64,000 nucleotides of DNA from Oceanobacillus oncorhynchi (GCF_000821065.1 NZ_CDGG01000001.1:3224001-3288000), one strand, 5' to 3'; positions 24,936 to 34,835 are shown, counted from the first letter of the stretch. The notes: generated by a model not told the origin, from the letters alone. Program-made: numbers and translations.

Positions 24936-27436
24936 TTATGCTTTCCCATTTTCTTTGTTAAATGCTCTTGCAGCAGAAATCTTCCGGGTAATATATTTCT
25001 CGATTTCAATAATGGTAAAGGTCATCAATCCAATCGCAAAAGGATAGACCCAGTATTGCGCCTCGATTGGATATAAATCAAATACATTCCTTAAGAATGG
25101 AATATACGTCACCGTTAATTGAAGAAGGATCAGAACGCCCGCAAGCATAAAAGCGATCTTGTTTGAGAAGAAATCCTTATTAAATGCAAAATGTCGTTCA
25201 TTTCGCACATTAAACACATGGAAAACCTGTGCGATTACAATGGAATGCAGCGTAATCGTTGTTAACTGTTCCGGTGTATAGTGTTCCGGATCACCAAGCA
25301 GGGTTACATTCATGGTCATAATGGCTCCGCCGACAAGCAATGATACGAGAATAATCCGGAAAATATAGTAGGGACTGAGCAGTTTTGCGTTAGCCGGGCG
25401 CGGCGGCCGCTCCATTGCTCCTGGCTCCAGTTTTTCGAATGCCAGTGCGAACGAAACGGTTACTGCTGTCACCATATTTACATAAAGGACTTGAATCGGG
25501 GAGAGCGGCATATTTATTCCTACGATTAAAGCAGAAACAATCAAGAATGCTTCCGCGCCATTGGTTGGCAGGATAAACAGAATCGTTTTTCCTGCATGGC
25601 GGTTACCAACTGCAGTTTGTTCTCCGGACTGGTGCGGGCGAAAACATCTACCTTTTGGGCTGCAGTCAGCATCTCCTCTTCAGACATCTGGTCTAAATCG
25701 CGACCTTCGAGAACATTGTCTTGTTCGGTAATGCCCATTTGCTTAGCGATAGCCAGAGCTGTTACCTTATGATCTCCTGTAATCATTTTCACCTGGATGC
25801 CAGCTTTTTTACAAACTTTCACTGCTTCCATCGCTTCTTCTCTAGGAGGATCCAGAATGCCAGCCAAACCAATTATGTTCAATCTTTCACAAACATCTTC
25901 GTGATCAATCTGTGTTTTGTTGTTATCAACGTATTTATATGCTGTGCCGATAACTCTTTCTCCTTTGCTGGAGAGTATGAGCGTTTTATCCTCCCAAAGC
26001 TTGCGTTGTTCAGAACCTTCTGCCAAACCTGCCATATCAAACAGCCGGTCGGGGGCTCCTTTGACATAAATGATTTTTTCTCCGTCTTATTCCACGAGTC
26101 CTGCCATGTATTTATAGCTGGAATCGAAAGGAATTTTAGAGAGGAGGGGAAGCCGGTCTATTTCTTGATTTGCTTTTTCTGCCAGCGTGACCAAACACCC
26201 TTCTGTCGGTTCACCGCTGATTGTCCATTCTTCATCGTTATCTTTTCGCAAATAGGCATCATTGACTGTTAATACGTTACTTAAAAACAGTTGCAGCTCT
26301 TTATCCTCTGCAATATCTATTTCTTGATTGTCTTCAAGAATTTTTCCTTCAGGTGCGTATCCGGTTCCTGTAACATCCAAGTGTCTGTCGGAGAGTTCAA
26401 TGGATTGGACGGTCATTTCATTTTTGGTAAGCGTCCCTGTTTTGTCCGAACAAATCACGGTTACTGCTCCGAGTGTCTCTACAGACGGCAAATTACGCAT
26501 AATGGCATTGTTTCTGGCCATTACCTGCATACCTAAGGAAAGAATGATGGAAAGAATAGCAGGCAATCCTTCGGGGATAGCAGCAACAATTAAGCTGATA
26601 ACGTAGAGTAACAGCTCTCCAATCGGATAGTCATAGAAAACTGCTGCAAAAACAAATAATAAAGCAGCAATGCTGACGATAGCGATGGAAATCATTTTTC
26701 CAAAATGCGCTGTTTGTTTTAATAAAGGAGTTTTTAATTCTTCTACTTCTGCAATCGACTGATTGATTTTACCGATTTCCGTATTTGCTCCGGTAGCTGC
26801 AACAATCCCTTGCGCCGAACCGGATACAACCGCTGTACCGGAAAAAGCCATATTTAATCGATCTCCAAGGACCGTATCCTCCGGCAGGATGTCTGTATTT
26901 TTTTCGACGGATGTCGATTCACCAGTGAGTGGGGATTCTTCTATTGTCAGCCGGCTGGCGACAGTTAATCGTAAATCTGCGGGAATTTTATCTCCTGGAG
27001 ACAATAATACGATATCACCCGGTACCAGATCGCTGGAAGCGACTTCCTTGCGCTCCCCGTCACGAATAACTGTTGACTCCAAAGAGAGCATCTTTTTAAT
27101 GCCTTCCAATGCTTTCTCGGCTTTGTTTTCTTGGAAATAGCCGATAACCGCATTAATCAGAACCACCATTAATATAACGACAGTGTCTGCATAATGTTCT
27201 AAAACAATCGTAAGAACAGCGGCAGCTAATAAAACATAAATTAACGTGTCATTAAATTGGCGTAAAAATTTTAGCCATTTTGGATCCTTCTCCGGCTCCG
27301 GTAATTCATTTTTTCCCCATTTTTGTCTGCCTTGTTCCACTTGCTCTTTGCTTAAACCATGCTTTATATCTGTTCCAAGCTCTGATTCCACTTGCTCTGT
27401 CTGCATGTTAAACCATTTTTTCTGTGCCATAAGCAC
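24936..27436 (-). pseudogene. P-type cation ATPase (PacL/Ca2+-ATPase type), inactivated
   Basis: Three pieces make up one P2A-type ATPase of originally about 890 residues. Piece 1 (27436-26087) has the N-terminal cation-ATPase domain, TGES and the phosphorylation site DKTGTLT. An in-frame TAA at 26087-26089 stops it, and the same frame resumes at once (DGEKIIYVKGAPDRLF) to piece 2 (to 25541), which has DPPREEA and MITGDHKVTA. After SPENKLQLVTAMQ the sequence jumps to KTILFILPTNGAEAF in another frame: about 60 residues holding the TGDGVNDAP hinge are deleted. Piece 3 (25544-24936) is the last transmembrane domain. Not functional. Confidence 0.9.
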
Positions 27437-27820
27437 GTGCCCCTTTCTTCCTGAACCCGTTTTATCTTTTACGAATAAATAGGAGTAAAACGTTTCAAGG
27501 AGGTTTAAACTAGAAATGAACGTTAAGGGGTGTTTTTCTGCTGCTTATGAATCGTTGATACAGAGGTAATGAAAAGTATCCAGCAGAAAATCACGCATGA
27601 TTTTTTATAGCTGTAACCATCATCCATCACCTCTTTCTATCTTGAAGTAAATGTATCCTCACTTATAATGATGAAGGATATATAAGGACAGTTCAAGGAG
27701 CATTGGTTGAAAATTTTCGACAATTTAGTGATGGTCTTTTTGTTAATACGGTATGAATGCTTTTAAAATGGAGGCAAGTAATCTGAAAGGAATTTTTACA
27801 GTACAGCTATGCGAAATGAA
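27437..27820. other. Intergenic region, no secure gene
   Basis: About 385 bases between the ATPase pseudogene and the TnpB element. A 34-codon minus-strand frame near 27620-27515 (MDDGYSYKKSC then a hydrophobic run) and a 17-codon plus frame after AAGGAGG near 27500 exist but are too short to support. Confidence 0.4.
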
Positions 27821-29520
27821 TACTCCCACCACTTAATTTCTACTGAAATTTGAAGTGGGGGTTTCTGGGGTGTCGACTTTCAAGATGACGATTAACCACC
27901 AGTGGAGTTGACACGTTGGTGTGCTAAAAACACCCAACCCCGCTATCCCATTGGTCCTGCCTTTGGGACTACTTTTATTTGAGAATGATTGCTGCCGGTC
28001 GAAGCAGCATCTCAATGCAAGCGAAGGGTTCTTCAAATGCTTCCCGAAATATTTTCCTCATAATATTTCCGGCTCCATTGACATCGGCGTTCATCATAAC
28101 TCCATTCTTGGACTGATAAAGCCCGCGTTTTATTCGCTTACCTGAAAAAGCTTTTTTTGAAGTCTTTTCACCGTAAACAGGGATTTCATCCTGATCAAGA
28201 AAGCTCGCTTTCGATGTGTAGGATTCTTCTGTCATAATGACTTTGATTCCATGTCTCTGAGCTTTGTATTCAATCATTTCCATCAAAAGACGATGCGGAA
28301 TGGTTGTAAACGATTGGTTGTTTCGTTTCCCCATCTTGGCATGTTGTTTCCACGCTTTATTTTGCCCAATAATGATGGTATCAATATCCTCTTCCAGGGC
28401 TATTTTTTCGATTCGGTAACTCGCTTTATGAAATAAATCTTTGATTTGATTAAAGCGTCTGTAGTTGATTTTCTCCAATCGTTTAGACGTAAACAGACCT
28501 TCATTGGTGTTTTTACCCTGTCTAAGAATTCCGTGGTAATGTGCTTTCAATTGGTTGTAGCGTTGATTGATGGATTTGATATTTTTGCCCTTCACTACAA
28601 CAGGCTTTCGTCCTGTATTGGTGACAATGGTTGCAAGGTTATCCATTCCTAAATCAAGGGACATGTACCGTTTTTTCGATGCTTCCCTGACGGTACTTGA
28701 AAAACCAGTTCTACGACGTAGTGACCATACTTTGGGATAAGGCGGACTTGTTTCAGTCTTCCTTCCGTAAACCCTAATTTACCGATGTTTAAACGTTCCT
28801 TCGTTTTAGGAAACTTCATAAACTTATTCTCTTTTATGACACAATCTTGGTTTGAAAAAAGAACTTCTTTTTCTTTCTTACGACTATATCCTGGAATTTT
28901 TGGTCTTGCTTAAACTTTGAAGGGTTCGTTTTATATTCTCGTAAACTGCCATAAAATGCTTTCCAATTTTGGAACACCGTTTTCATAACCCCTTGGCTCG
29001 ATTGCGTTGGCAGAGAGCGATAAAGTCTTGTGCCATGGATTTAAAAAGAGCATCCAAAAAATTGTAATCAACATAAGGGTTTTCTCTAGAAGGTTCTTTG
29101 AATACATGACACTTGATTTCTTTTCGTTCTCGGGCGGGTTTGGAATGTTCTTTTACGACCTTCTTTTGATAAACAACGAATTGGTTATCGTTGATTATTG
29201 GCATATGTTTTTGGATAGCGTCTAACACTTCTTCCTGAAGCGGCTGCAACGCTTTTTCCTGCGTGAAAGCTGTAAATACTTGCCGGATATAAAAATTGGT
29301 CGTGTTATGCATATTCTTTGCATTTTGACACATTTCTTTGAAATATCCGTACATACGGTGATCTTTTACCCATATTTGCATCGTTTGGTAATTCGCCATT
29401 TACTTTCCACCCCTCTAAAACGAACTAACGTTCTGTAATTTATTTTACTATAAAGGGAATAAAAATTCTAGCGAAAAAACCGCCAATTCACCTCCCACCT
29501 AAAATTCCATCGAATTTTTG
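27821..29520 (-). mobile_element. IS200/IS605-type TnpB element, degenerate, no TnpA
   Basis: An IS1341-like unit carrying only tnpB. The right end, downstream of tnpB, has a subterminal hairpin in 27821-27861 (GAAATTTG / TAATTTC arms inside CCACTT / AAGTGG). The left end near 29490-29520 has an imperfect hairpin (AAAATTCCATCGAATTTT). Boundaries are approximate because IS605 elements have no inverted repeats or target duplications. The tnpB gene is frameshifted (separate entry). Confidence 0.65.
27975..29399 (-). pseudogene. tnpB: tnpB, RNA-guided nuclease-like, at least three frameshifts
   Basis: Piece 1 (29399-28983, MANYQTMQIWVKDHR...) is the N-terminal domain. The frame then shifts to KTVFQNWKAFYGSLREYKT, shifts again after SKFKQ to KIPGYSRKKEKEVLFS and onward to LVFQVPSGKH, and shifts once more into MSLDLGMDNLATI (28664-27975). 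RuvC residues are all readable: Asp in LDLGMDN, Glu in TEESYTSKASF, Asp in NADVNGAGNI. The CxxC zinc ribbon usual between the last two is absent, as in one known TnpB subgroup. Inactive as read. Confidence 0.85.
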
Positions 29521-29634
29521 AGGAAGGAGTCCTCTTGGCTGAAATGATAGATTGAACTAATAATAATCAAAATAGTTTAAAATAGGATTCGATATGTTAG
29601 CATGGAAGGGAATTGAAATAGAACACAGGGGTTG

Positions 29635-29660
29635 TGATATGCTCCCAATACAGTGGACAG
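29635..29660 (+). repeat. IS3 left terminal inverted repeat
   Basis: Starts TGATATGCTCCC and ends GTGGACAG; preceded by the GTTG target duplication. Confidence 0.88.
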
Positions 29661-29704
29661 AGAAATAATAAAAATTCTCTACTACTGTATTGGGGGCATT
29701 TTCT

Positions 29705-30400
29705 ATGTCTAAAAGGAGAAGTAAACATACTTTAAATGAAAGGATAGAGGCAGTATTACGTGTGATGGAGGGGAGCGTGTCTGTAAGCAGGATTGCTAAA
29801 GAATACGCTGTCGACCGAACGACGATTAACGTATGGGTTCGCAAGTACAAAGAAAATGGGGGCTATGGTTTAAAGGATTTGAGGACATGGAAGGGATATT
29901 CCAGCGAGCTGAAAAGGGAAGCTGTTGAATTTTATTTAAATGGAGAAGGCAGTTTGAGAACGACTTGTGAAAAGTTCAATATTTCATCTCATTCGGTTTT
30001 ACGTCAATGGATAAATCAGTATACTAGTGGGAAAGAGATAAAATCTACTAGTAAAGGAAGAGGAACCGTGACTAAAGGGCGTAAAACCAATCTTCAAGAG
30101 CGTATCGAAATTGTACAATATACGATTGCCAACGACCGCGACTATCATAAGGCAGCTGAAAAGTATAACGTTTCTTATCAACAAGTATATAGCTGGGTAC
30201 GCAAGTATGAAAAAGATGGGGAACAAGGTCTTCAGGATCGTCGTGGAAAGTCCCTGGAGTCAAAGCCTACACTTACAGAAGAGGAAGAATTACAGCTTCG
30301 TATTAAAGAGCTGGAACACCGTAATCAGTATTTAGAGGCGGAGAATGGCTTATTAAAAAAGTTGAAGGAAATCGAAAGGGGGATGGGACCGCGCGACTAG
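29705..30400 (+). CDS. IS3-family transposase OrfA
   Basis: 231 aa DNA-binding protein of the insertion sequence. It has three successive helix-turn-helix units (SVSRIAKEYAVDRTTINVWV at about 25, SLRTTCEKFNISSHSVLRQW at about 80, DYHKAAEKYNVSYQQVYSWV at about 140) and a C-terminal leucine-rich coiled coil (about 195-225) used for multimerisation. ATG at 29705 follows GGGGG. At 30355-30361 the run AAAAAAG is a classic slippery site for -1 frameshifting into orfB. Confidence 0.92.
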   Translation: MSKRRSKHTLNERIEAVLRVMEGSVSVSRIAKEYAVDRTTINVWVRKYKENGGYGLKDLRTWKGYSSELKREAVEFYLNGEGSLRTTCEKFNISSHSVLRQWINQYTSGKEIKSTSKGRGTVTKGRKTNLQERIEIVQYTIANDRDYHKAAEKYNVSYQQVYSWVRKYEKDGEQGLQDRRGKSLESKPTLTEEEELQLRIKELEHRNQYLEAENGLLKKLKEIERGMGPRD

Positions 30401-31275
30401 GAACACATTTAGCTAAATTCCAAGCAATTCATGATTACCAACAGGAGACAGACACTCCGATTCTATTACTCTGTGAAATCTTAGTTGTATCACGCTCCGG
30501 ATACTATAAATGGTTGAACTATGACCCAACAGAATCCGAAAAAGAAAATGAATGGCTCATGAAAGTAGTGAAAGAAGAATTTAAAAAGTATCACGGTAAC
30601 TTTGGTTATCGTCGAATAACCATGGTGATCAACCGCAAATATAAGAAGCAGTATAACGAGAAAAGAATTCGACGCTTAATGGATCAAATGGGCCTAAAAT
30701 CGCATATTCGCCGGTCGAATGGTTATTCAACGAAGACAAGTCACGAAAATATTGAAGAAAATATTTTAAACCGAGAATTTACCGCAGAGAAGCCGAATGA
30801 GAAGTGGGTAACGGATATTACGCACATGCATTATGGTTTTGGCAGTAAAGCTTATTTAAGTGCCATTAAGGACCTTTATGACGGCTCAATCATTGCTTAC
30901 CAGGTTGGACGCTATAATGACAACCCTCTAGTTATGGATACCATCAAAGCGGCTATACAAGCAAATCCTGACACAACTCCATTGATTCATAGTGATCGAG
31001 GTTCGCAGTATACATCAAAGGAGTATCGTTATATTACTACAGAAGCTGGCATGACGCGCAGTATGTCTCGTGTCGGTAACTGTATTGACAATGCTCCGAT
31101 TGAGAGCTTTTTCGGTCACTTTAAATGTGAATGTTACAACCTAAAGCAGTATAAGTCGTTTGAGGAGCTAAAGGAAGATATTGACGAATATATAACGTTT
31201 TATAATGAAGAACGATATCAAGCAAAATTAAACAGCCTTGCACCGTTAGAATTCCGGCACCAGGCTGTCGCATAG
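30361..31275 (+). CDS. IS3-family transposase OrfB, integrase domain (made by -1 frameshift)
   Basis: The frame opens in the -1 phase at the A6G site and continues to 31275, about 304 residues. An HTH_21-like region (GNFGYRRITMVINRKY) precedes the rve integrase core with the DDE triad: Asp in WVTDITHM, Asp in IHSDRGSQYTS, Glu in APIESFFGHFKCE, in the D(35)E spacing of the family. The first ATG in this frame is at 30514, so the active protein is most likely the OrfAB fusion. Confidence 0.92.
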   Translation, partial: VEGNRKGDGTARLGTHLAKFQAIHDYQQETDTPILLLCEILVVSRSGYYKWLNYDPTESEKENEWLMKVVKEEFKKYHGNFGYRRITMVINRKYKKQYNEKRIRRLMDQMGLKSHIRRSNGYSTKTSHENIEENILNREFTAEKPNEKWVTDITHMHYGFGSKAYLSAIKDLYDGSIIAYQVGRYNDNPLVMDTIKAAIQANPDTTPLIHSDRGSQYTSKEYRYITTEAGMTRSMSRVGNCIDNAPIESFFGHFKCECYNLKQYKSFEELKEDIDEYITFYNEERYQAKLNSLAPLEFRHQAVA

Positions 31276-31291
31276 ATTTTTTGTTTTTTCA

Positions 31292-31317
31292 CTGTCTACT
31301 TGACAGGGCGCAGTTCA
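31292..31317 (-). repeat. IS3 right terminal inverted repeat
   Basis: Reverse complement begins TGAACTGCGCCC and ends GTAGACAG; followed by the GTTG target duplication at 31318-31321. Confidence 0.88.
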
Positions 31318-31328
31318 GTTGTGATACA

Positions 31329-31538
31329 ATGCTATGGTTAATTTTATTAGCTGTTCTGATTTTAGGGGGTTATTTGATTATCAAAGGTTCAACCAGAGGG
31401 TATAAGATACTGGGATATGTCATTATAGGATTCACAGTTGTATTTGCAGTGGTGATTTTATCCAGTATCGGCGTAAAAACAAATAACATAATAAATGAAC
31501 AGCCCTCAAATGAGGGGGATTCCATAATTGTTGATTAA
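31329..31538 (+). CDS. Small two-helix membrane protein, cut off from its ribosome site by the IS3 element
   Basis: 69 aa, MLWLILLAVLILGGYLIIK then a short basic loop (GSTRGYK) and a second helix (ILGYVIIGFTVVFAVVILSSIG), with an acidic tail. Function unknown. Removing the IS and one GTTG copy restores ACAGGGGTTGTGATACAATG, that is a GGGG ribosome site about 9 bases before the ATG. As the sequence stands that site is 1.7 kb away, so the gene is probably poorly translated or silent. Confidence 0.6.
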   Translation: MLWLILLAVLILGGYLIIKGSTRGYKILGYVIIGFTVVFAVVILSSIGVKTNNIINEQPSNEGDSIIVD

Positions 31539-31540
31539 CA

Positions 31541-31576
31541 TAAGAAAACCGGACCGCCTTTTGCCCGGTATTCTTA
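31541..31576. terminator. Hairpin terminator between convergent genes
   Basis: TAAGAAAACCGG pairs with CCGGTATTCTTA (one mismatch) around an 11-base loop with TTTT. It overlaps the end of the MFS gene. Confidence 0.5.
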
Positions 31577-33049
31577 TGTATCCTTAGGTGTATCCTTCGG
31601 GAAGAACCATAGAATAATAAAAGTCAGTGTACCAATTACGAATAGACCAAAGAACACCGTGTGAAATGCCTGGGTTAACCCATCCTGCATTAAAGCCAGT
31701 GTATCTGGCGGGATAGATTCTCGTAATCCTTCATTTAAAATAGCATCTGTATTTGGCATATCTTCATCGATTGCTTGCTGCTGATAATATTGCTGCAGGC
31801 GCAGATTAAGAATACCGCCTAACAATGCAGTACCGATTGCACTGCCAATGATACGCATAAACATATTTAAAGAGGTAGCCGACCCTCTTGCCTGCCAGGA
31901 CACACTATTTTGAATGGCTACGATAAATGTTGTCGAAGTCAGCCCCATTCCTATTCCAACAATAAAAGAGCTGAAACCGGCATAAATGGGCCCTTTTTCT
32001 GCATCAAGCAGGAAAAAGAGAAATGTGCCCACAAATAATGCGATACCGCCAAGAAATGCTGTTTTTCTAAAGCCGATTCGTAATACCATATGACCGGCGG
32101 CAGTGGCTGCAATTGGCCAGCCAATGGATAAGGTGCTCAAGGTAAAACCGGCCACAATCGCTGATTCTTCCATGACTCCCTGTACATACGTAGGAAGAGA
32201 GCTGCTTAAACCTAAAATAATCATACCGGAAAGTAAGGTAGCGATATTGGCAACGATCATTAATTTGTTCTTCCATAAAGATAAAGGCATCATTGGCGCT
32301 GCGCATCTCTTCTCCTGCCAAATAAATAAGGAAATACAAATGACAAAGAGTCCAAGAAGACCGAGCGTTTCTGGTGACAACCAAGCCCAATTTGTACCTG
32401 CCTGTACAAACACGATAATCAGCGATGATATGGCTATAAAAAAGAAGCTTGTCCCAAGATAATCGATGGTTTTCTGTTCTTTATCCACTTTTTCATGAAA
32501 GAATAAGACAACTCCGGCCAAGCCGATAAGGCCAATCGGAATGTTCATCCAGAATATCCAAGCCCAATCAATGTATTGTACAATGACTCCTCCCAGAAGC
32601 GGGCCGGCAACAGAGGATATTCCCCAGACACTTGCTAAATAACCCTGTACTTTGGCGCGTTCTTCCAAATTATACATGTCTCCGACCATGGTAGTTACTA
32701 TCGGATGAATGGCCCCGGCGCCCAGCCCCTGGATAAGCCGGAAGATAATAAGGGTGGCCATCGTTTCTGCTAATCCGCATAATAAAGAACCAATCAGAAA
32801 GATAACCACACCAATGACAAAGATTGGTTTGCGGCCAAATAAATCAGCTAATTTGCCATATATCATCGTGGTGACTGCCTGCATTAATAGGAAACTGGAA
32901 AAGACCCAGCTGTACAGCGTGAACCCGCCTAAATCGGATACAATGTTAGGCATGGCAGTGGCAATAATGGTTCCTTCAATTGCAGCCATAAACATAGATA
33001 ATACGAGGGCCATAAGCACGATAGGCCGTTTGGTTTGTTTATGTACCAT
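31574..33049 (-). CDS. MFS drug efflux transporter, DHA2 (14-helix) family
   Basis: 491 aa proton-drug antiporter of the EmrB/QacA type. Motif A GKLADLFGRKPIF (about 66), and the motif with GLGAGAIHPIVTTMVGD (about 108-124) followed by SVWGISSVAGPLLGG (motif C, about 140) are clear. Fourteen hydrophobic segments fit. ATG at 33049 follows AAAGGAAGG. No regulator gene lies next to it. Confidence 0.9.
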   Translation of the reverse strand: MVHKQTKRPIVLMALVLSMFMAAIEGTIIATAMPNIVSDLGGFTLYSWVFSSFLLMQAVTTMIYGKLADLFGRKPIFVIGVVIFLIGSLLCGLAETMATLIIFRLIQGLGAGAIHPIVTTMVGDMYNLEERAKVQGYLASVWGISSVAGPLLGGVIVQYIDWAWIFWMNIPIGLIGLAGVVLFFHEKVDKEQKTIDYLGTSFFFIAISSLIIVFVQAGTNWAWLSPETLGLLGLFVICISLFIWQEKRCAAPMMPLSLWKNKLMIVANIATLLSGMIILGLSSSLPTYVQGVMEESAIVAGFTLSTLSIGWPIAATAAGHMVLRIGFRKTAFLGGIALFVGTFLFFLLDAEKGPIYAGFSSFIVGIGMGLTSTTFIVAIQNSVSWQARGSATSLNMFMRIIGSAIGTALLGGILNLRLQQYYQQQAIDEDMPNTDAILNEGLRESIPPDTLALMQDGLTQAFHTVFFGLFVIGTLTFIILWFFPKDTPKDT

Positions 33050-33535
33050 CTATAATTCCTTCCTTTACTCTAGCTATTTGTTGCTACCCACTGTGCAAGA
33101 CTCTCTGGCCACAGGTGATTTTGCGAACTATCAAAAGTCTTTTCAAACAGCAGTACTAATCTATAATCCAATTAGCTTTATTGTAGCAGATGCTTTCTTA
33201 TTTTGTAAGAAATGGAATGCCAGTTTCATAGTTCATTGTCCGAAATGCGTCAGCAGGGGAGGATCGTTGAACAGATTTAATATTCCTTTGTTGCAAATCG
33301 GATAATCTATTCTTTGTTATGATATTTTCATAGAGGGTGAGGAACTATCAGTTAAAATGGATAGCTCCTATATTTTTCGCTTTCATTTTAAATTGATTAT
33401 AACTGCCTGCAATAATAAAGAAAACTTGGTTGTCACCTAGACTTTAAGTGACAACCTTAGTTACACTTATCCAGTAAGAAAGTGTAAACTTTCTTAACTG
33501 CCAAAAAAAGGCTATTGCAGCCTTTTTACCGTCAT
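33050..33535. other. Intergenic region with three hairpins
   Basis: About 485 bases. Stems seen: GGTTGTCAC/GTGACAACC (33428-33456), TAAGAAAGT/ACTTTCTTA (33477-33496) and the terminator at 33505-33527. The part next to the MFS gene (33060-33300) should hold its promoter; a plus-strand open frame there is antisense to the MFS gene and not called. Confidence 0.5.
33505..33527 (-). terminator. Terminator of the 116-aa gene
   Basis: Perfect 9-bp stem AAAAAGGCT / AGCCTTTTT with a 5-base loop, 9 bases after the stop codon. Confidence 0.8.
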
Positions 33536-33886
33536 TTAAACTAACTCTATTTTATATACTCCACGATCCGTAGTAATAAAAAACTTTTGTCCATTAAATT
33601 CAAATAAAGAGTTATCCTCCAAAGGGATTTCATAATTGGATGACGGAAGCGGTTCATCGCTCATCGTTGGCAGCGCTTCGATTTGACCGTCTCCGTTTAA
33701 AAGTAAGCTATGTTTTGGTACATAGTCATCAATTCTGCGGGTATTCTGGTCATAGGATATGCTTTGCAGATGGATTACTGTTTGATCAATATCATTTATT
33801 TCATGCTTTGTAATTTTAATTGTTCTTCCGTTCCACTGTTGTATCAGCGTATTAAACTCCTCAATAGTTAAAAAACCGTGCTCCAT
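33536..33886 (-). CDS. Conserved-looking hypothetical protein, 116 aa
   Basis: Not recognised. Soluble, mixed alpha/beta composition with no signal peptide or membrane helix. The N-terminus MEHGFLTIEEFNTLIQQWNG and the later HSLLLNGDGQIEALP and RGVYKIELV strands suggest a small beta-rich fold. It has its own terminator and AGGAGGGG before the ATG, so it is likely a real monocistronic gene. Confidence 0.7.
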   Translation of the reverse strand: MEHGFLTIEEFNTLIQQWNGRTIKITKHEINDIDQTVIHLQSISYDQNTRRIDDYVPKHSLLLNGDGQIEALPTMSDEPLPSSNYEIPLEDNSLFEFNGQKFFITTDRGVYKIELV

Positions 33887-34015
33887 AGAACAACCCCTCC
33901 TGTGTATAATTTTCCTAAATACAACGGAAATATACAGGAAGAAAGTAAATAAAAAATCGTAATATTTGTACGCGGACTTTGAGAGGTAAGAGGTAGAAGT
34001 ACTTAAGGATAACGT

Positions 34016-34053
34016 AACGGAGCGATTCGGTTATTGAACCGAGTCGCTCCGTT
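34016..34053. terminator. Hairpin after the YfhD-like gene
   Basis: AACGGAGCGA-TTCGGTT pairs with AACCGA-GTCGCTCCGTT around a 4-base loop, with a small internal mismatch. Long GC-rich stem, weak T-run. Confidence 0.6.
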
Positions 34054-34060
34054 GTACCAA

Positions 34061-34231
34061 TTATTTTTCATGTGCCCGTTTATCAGCAGCGCGGCTTCTT
34101 GCTTGAGCTTTTCTGTCTTCTGCATCAGCAAACTCATCTGAAAATTCAACATCTATGCCGTCAGATATTTGATTTTTTGGAGTTTGTGACAAAAAATTAT
34201 TTTTTCTTTTCTTATGCTCATCTCTGCCCAT
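34061..34231 (-). CDS. YfhD-family small protein
   Basis: 56 aa, found by reading the minus strand. MGRDEHKKRKNN, then SQTPKN, then SDGIDVEFSDEFADAEDRKAQARS (text split for length) match the pattern of Bacillus YfhD: a basic start, QTPK, and the SDG(I/V)DVE(F/Y)S(D/E)E(F/L)AD block. YfhD-like proteins are restricted to endospore formers; role unknown. AAGGAGTG precedes the ATG at 34231. Confidence 0.8.
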   Translation of the reverse strand: MGRDEHKKRKNNFLSQTPKNQISDGIDVEFSDEFADAEDRKAQARSRAADKRAHEK

Positions 34232-34578
34232 TGGGAACACTCCTTTTAGGTTGTATATAATTGGTTAGTCGAACATTCGGCCAGACAGATTGAAGATTGC
34301 AATACATCGAGCCGCTCTGTGAAGGCAGCTGCTGCACCGCCTTATCCCCTAGATAACATAAGGGAAAACTGTACTGACATATCTGTATTTTTAACAGGTT
34401 TACGATACTTATTCATTTTTTCCGCTGGTAAAATTAGAACATACTGTACCGCTTAAACTTGTGGCAGTAATCTGTGACGGTTATTAAAATTTGTTCAAGC
34501 AGAAATTTTCGCATAATAATGTTTAGTAATCTGTTTAGAAAGGAAAAGTATTAAAAAGACACAGAGAGGTGGATGAAA
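34232..34578. other. Intergenic region, nothing recognised
   Basis: About 345 bases between divergent small genes. No convincing promoter boxes, hairpins or frames beyond the ribosome site GAGAGGTGG at the right end. Confidence 0.5.
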
Positions 34579-34812
34579 ATGTCCAACAATGAAAAGCGTT
34601 CTTCAAAAAGCGGAAAACCGAATCGGAATGAAGAGCGAAGAACCATGCTGGATGAACATGAAGAGCAGATGTTTGTCGATGACGTTCCATTGGAAGATTT
34701 AAAAATAGAAGCTAAGGATGAGAAACGAAAGACGAAATCGAAGGATGATTCGCAAAGTGAAAAGAAGCATAAGGAGAAACAAAATAAAGACAACGACAGT
34801 AAAAAACCCTGA
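34579..34812 (+). CDS. Small highly charged hydrophilic protein
   Basis: 77 aa, over half charged. Basic N-terminus (SNNEKRSSKSGKPNRNEERR), an acidic middle (DEHEEQMFVDDVPLEDLKIE) and a Lys/Asp/Ser-rich tail. Likely disordered. Family not recognised. ATG at 34579 has GAGAGGTG at 8 bases; ATG at 34573 is too close. A terminator follows directly, so it is probably expressed on its own. Confidence 0.6.
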   Translation: MSNNEKRSSKSGKPNRNEERRTMLDEHEEQMFVDDVPLEDLKIEAKDEKRKTKSKDDSQSEKKHKEKQNKDNDSKKP

Positions 34813-34835
34813 GCATTCTTGCTGAGGGTTTTTTT
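34803..34835 (+). terminator. Rho-independent terminator
   Basis: AAAACCCT ... AGGGTTTTTTT hairpin overlapping the stop codon of the charged small protein. Confidence 0.75.

Larger units (their letters stand above)
29635..31317 (+). mobile_element. IS3-family insertion sequence, complete
   Basis: 1683 bp. Left and right terminal inverted repeats (29635-29660 and 31292-31317) match at 18 of 26 positions and begin TGA. The 4-base target duplication GTTG is intact on both sides (29631-29634 and 31318-31321). Inside are orfA and orfB joined by an A6G frameshift site. Perfect duplication and intact frames mean a recent insertion. It entered between the ribosome site and start codon of the small gene at 31329. 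Confidence 0.93.

Noticed and set aside
31300-31330. Hybrid promoter made by the IS3 right end (TTGACA) and TACAAT in the flank
   Set aside because: The spacer is 19 bp and the -10 overlaps the start codon of the gene, so a transcript would begin inside the coding region.
32709-33305. 198-codon plus-strand open frame
   Set aside because: Most of it is antisense to the well-supported MFS gene, with no ribosome site or family motif.
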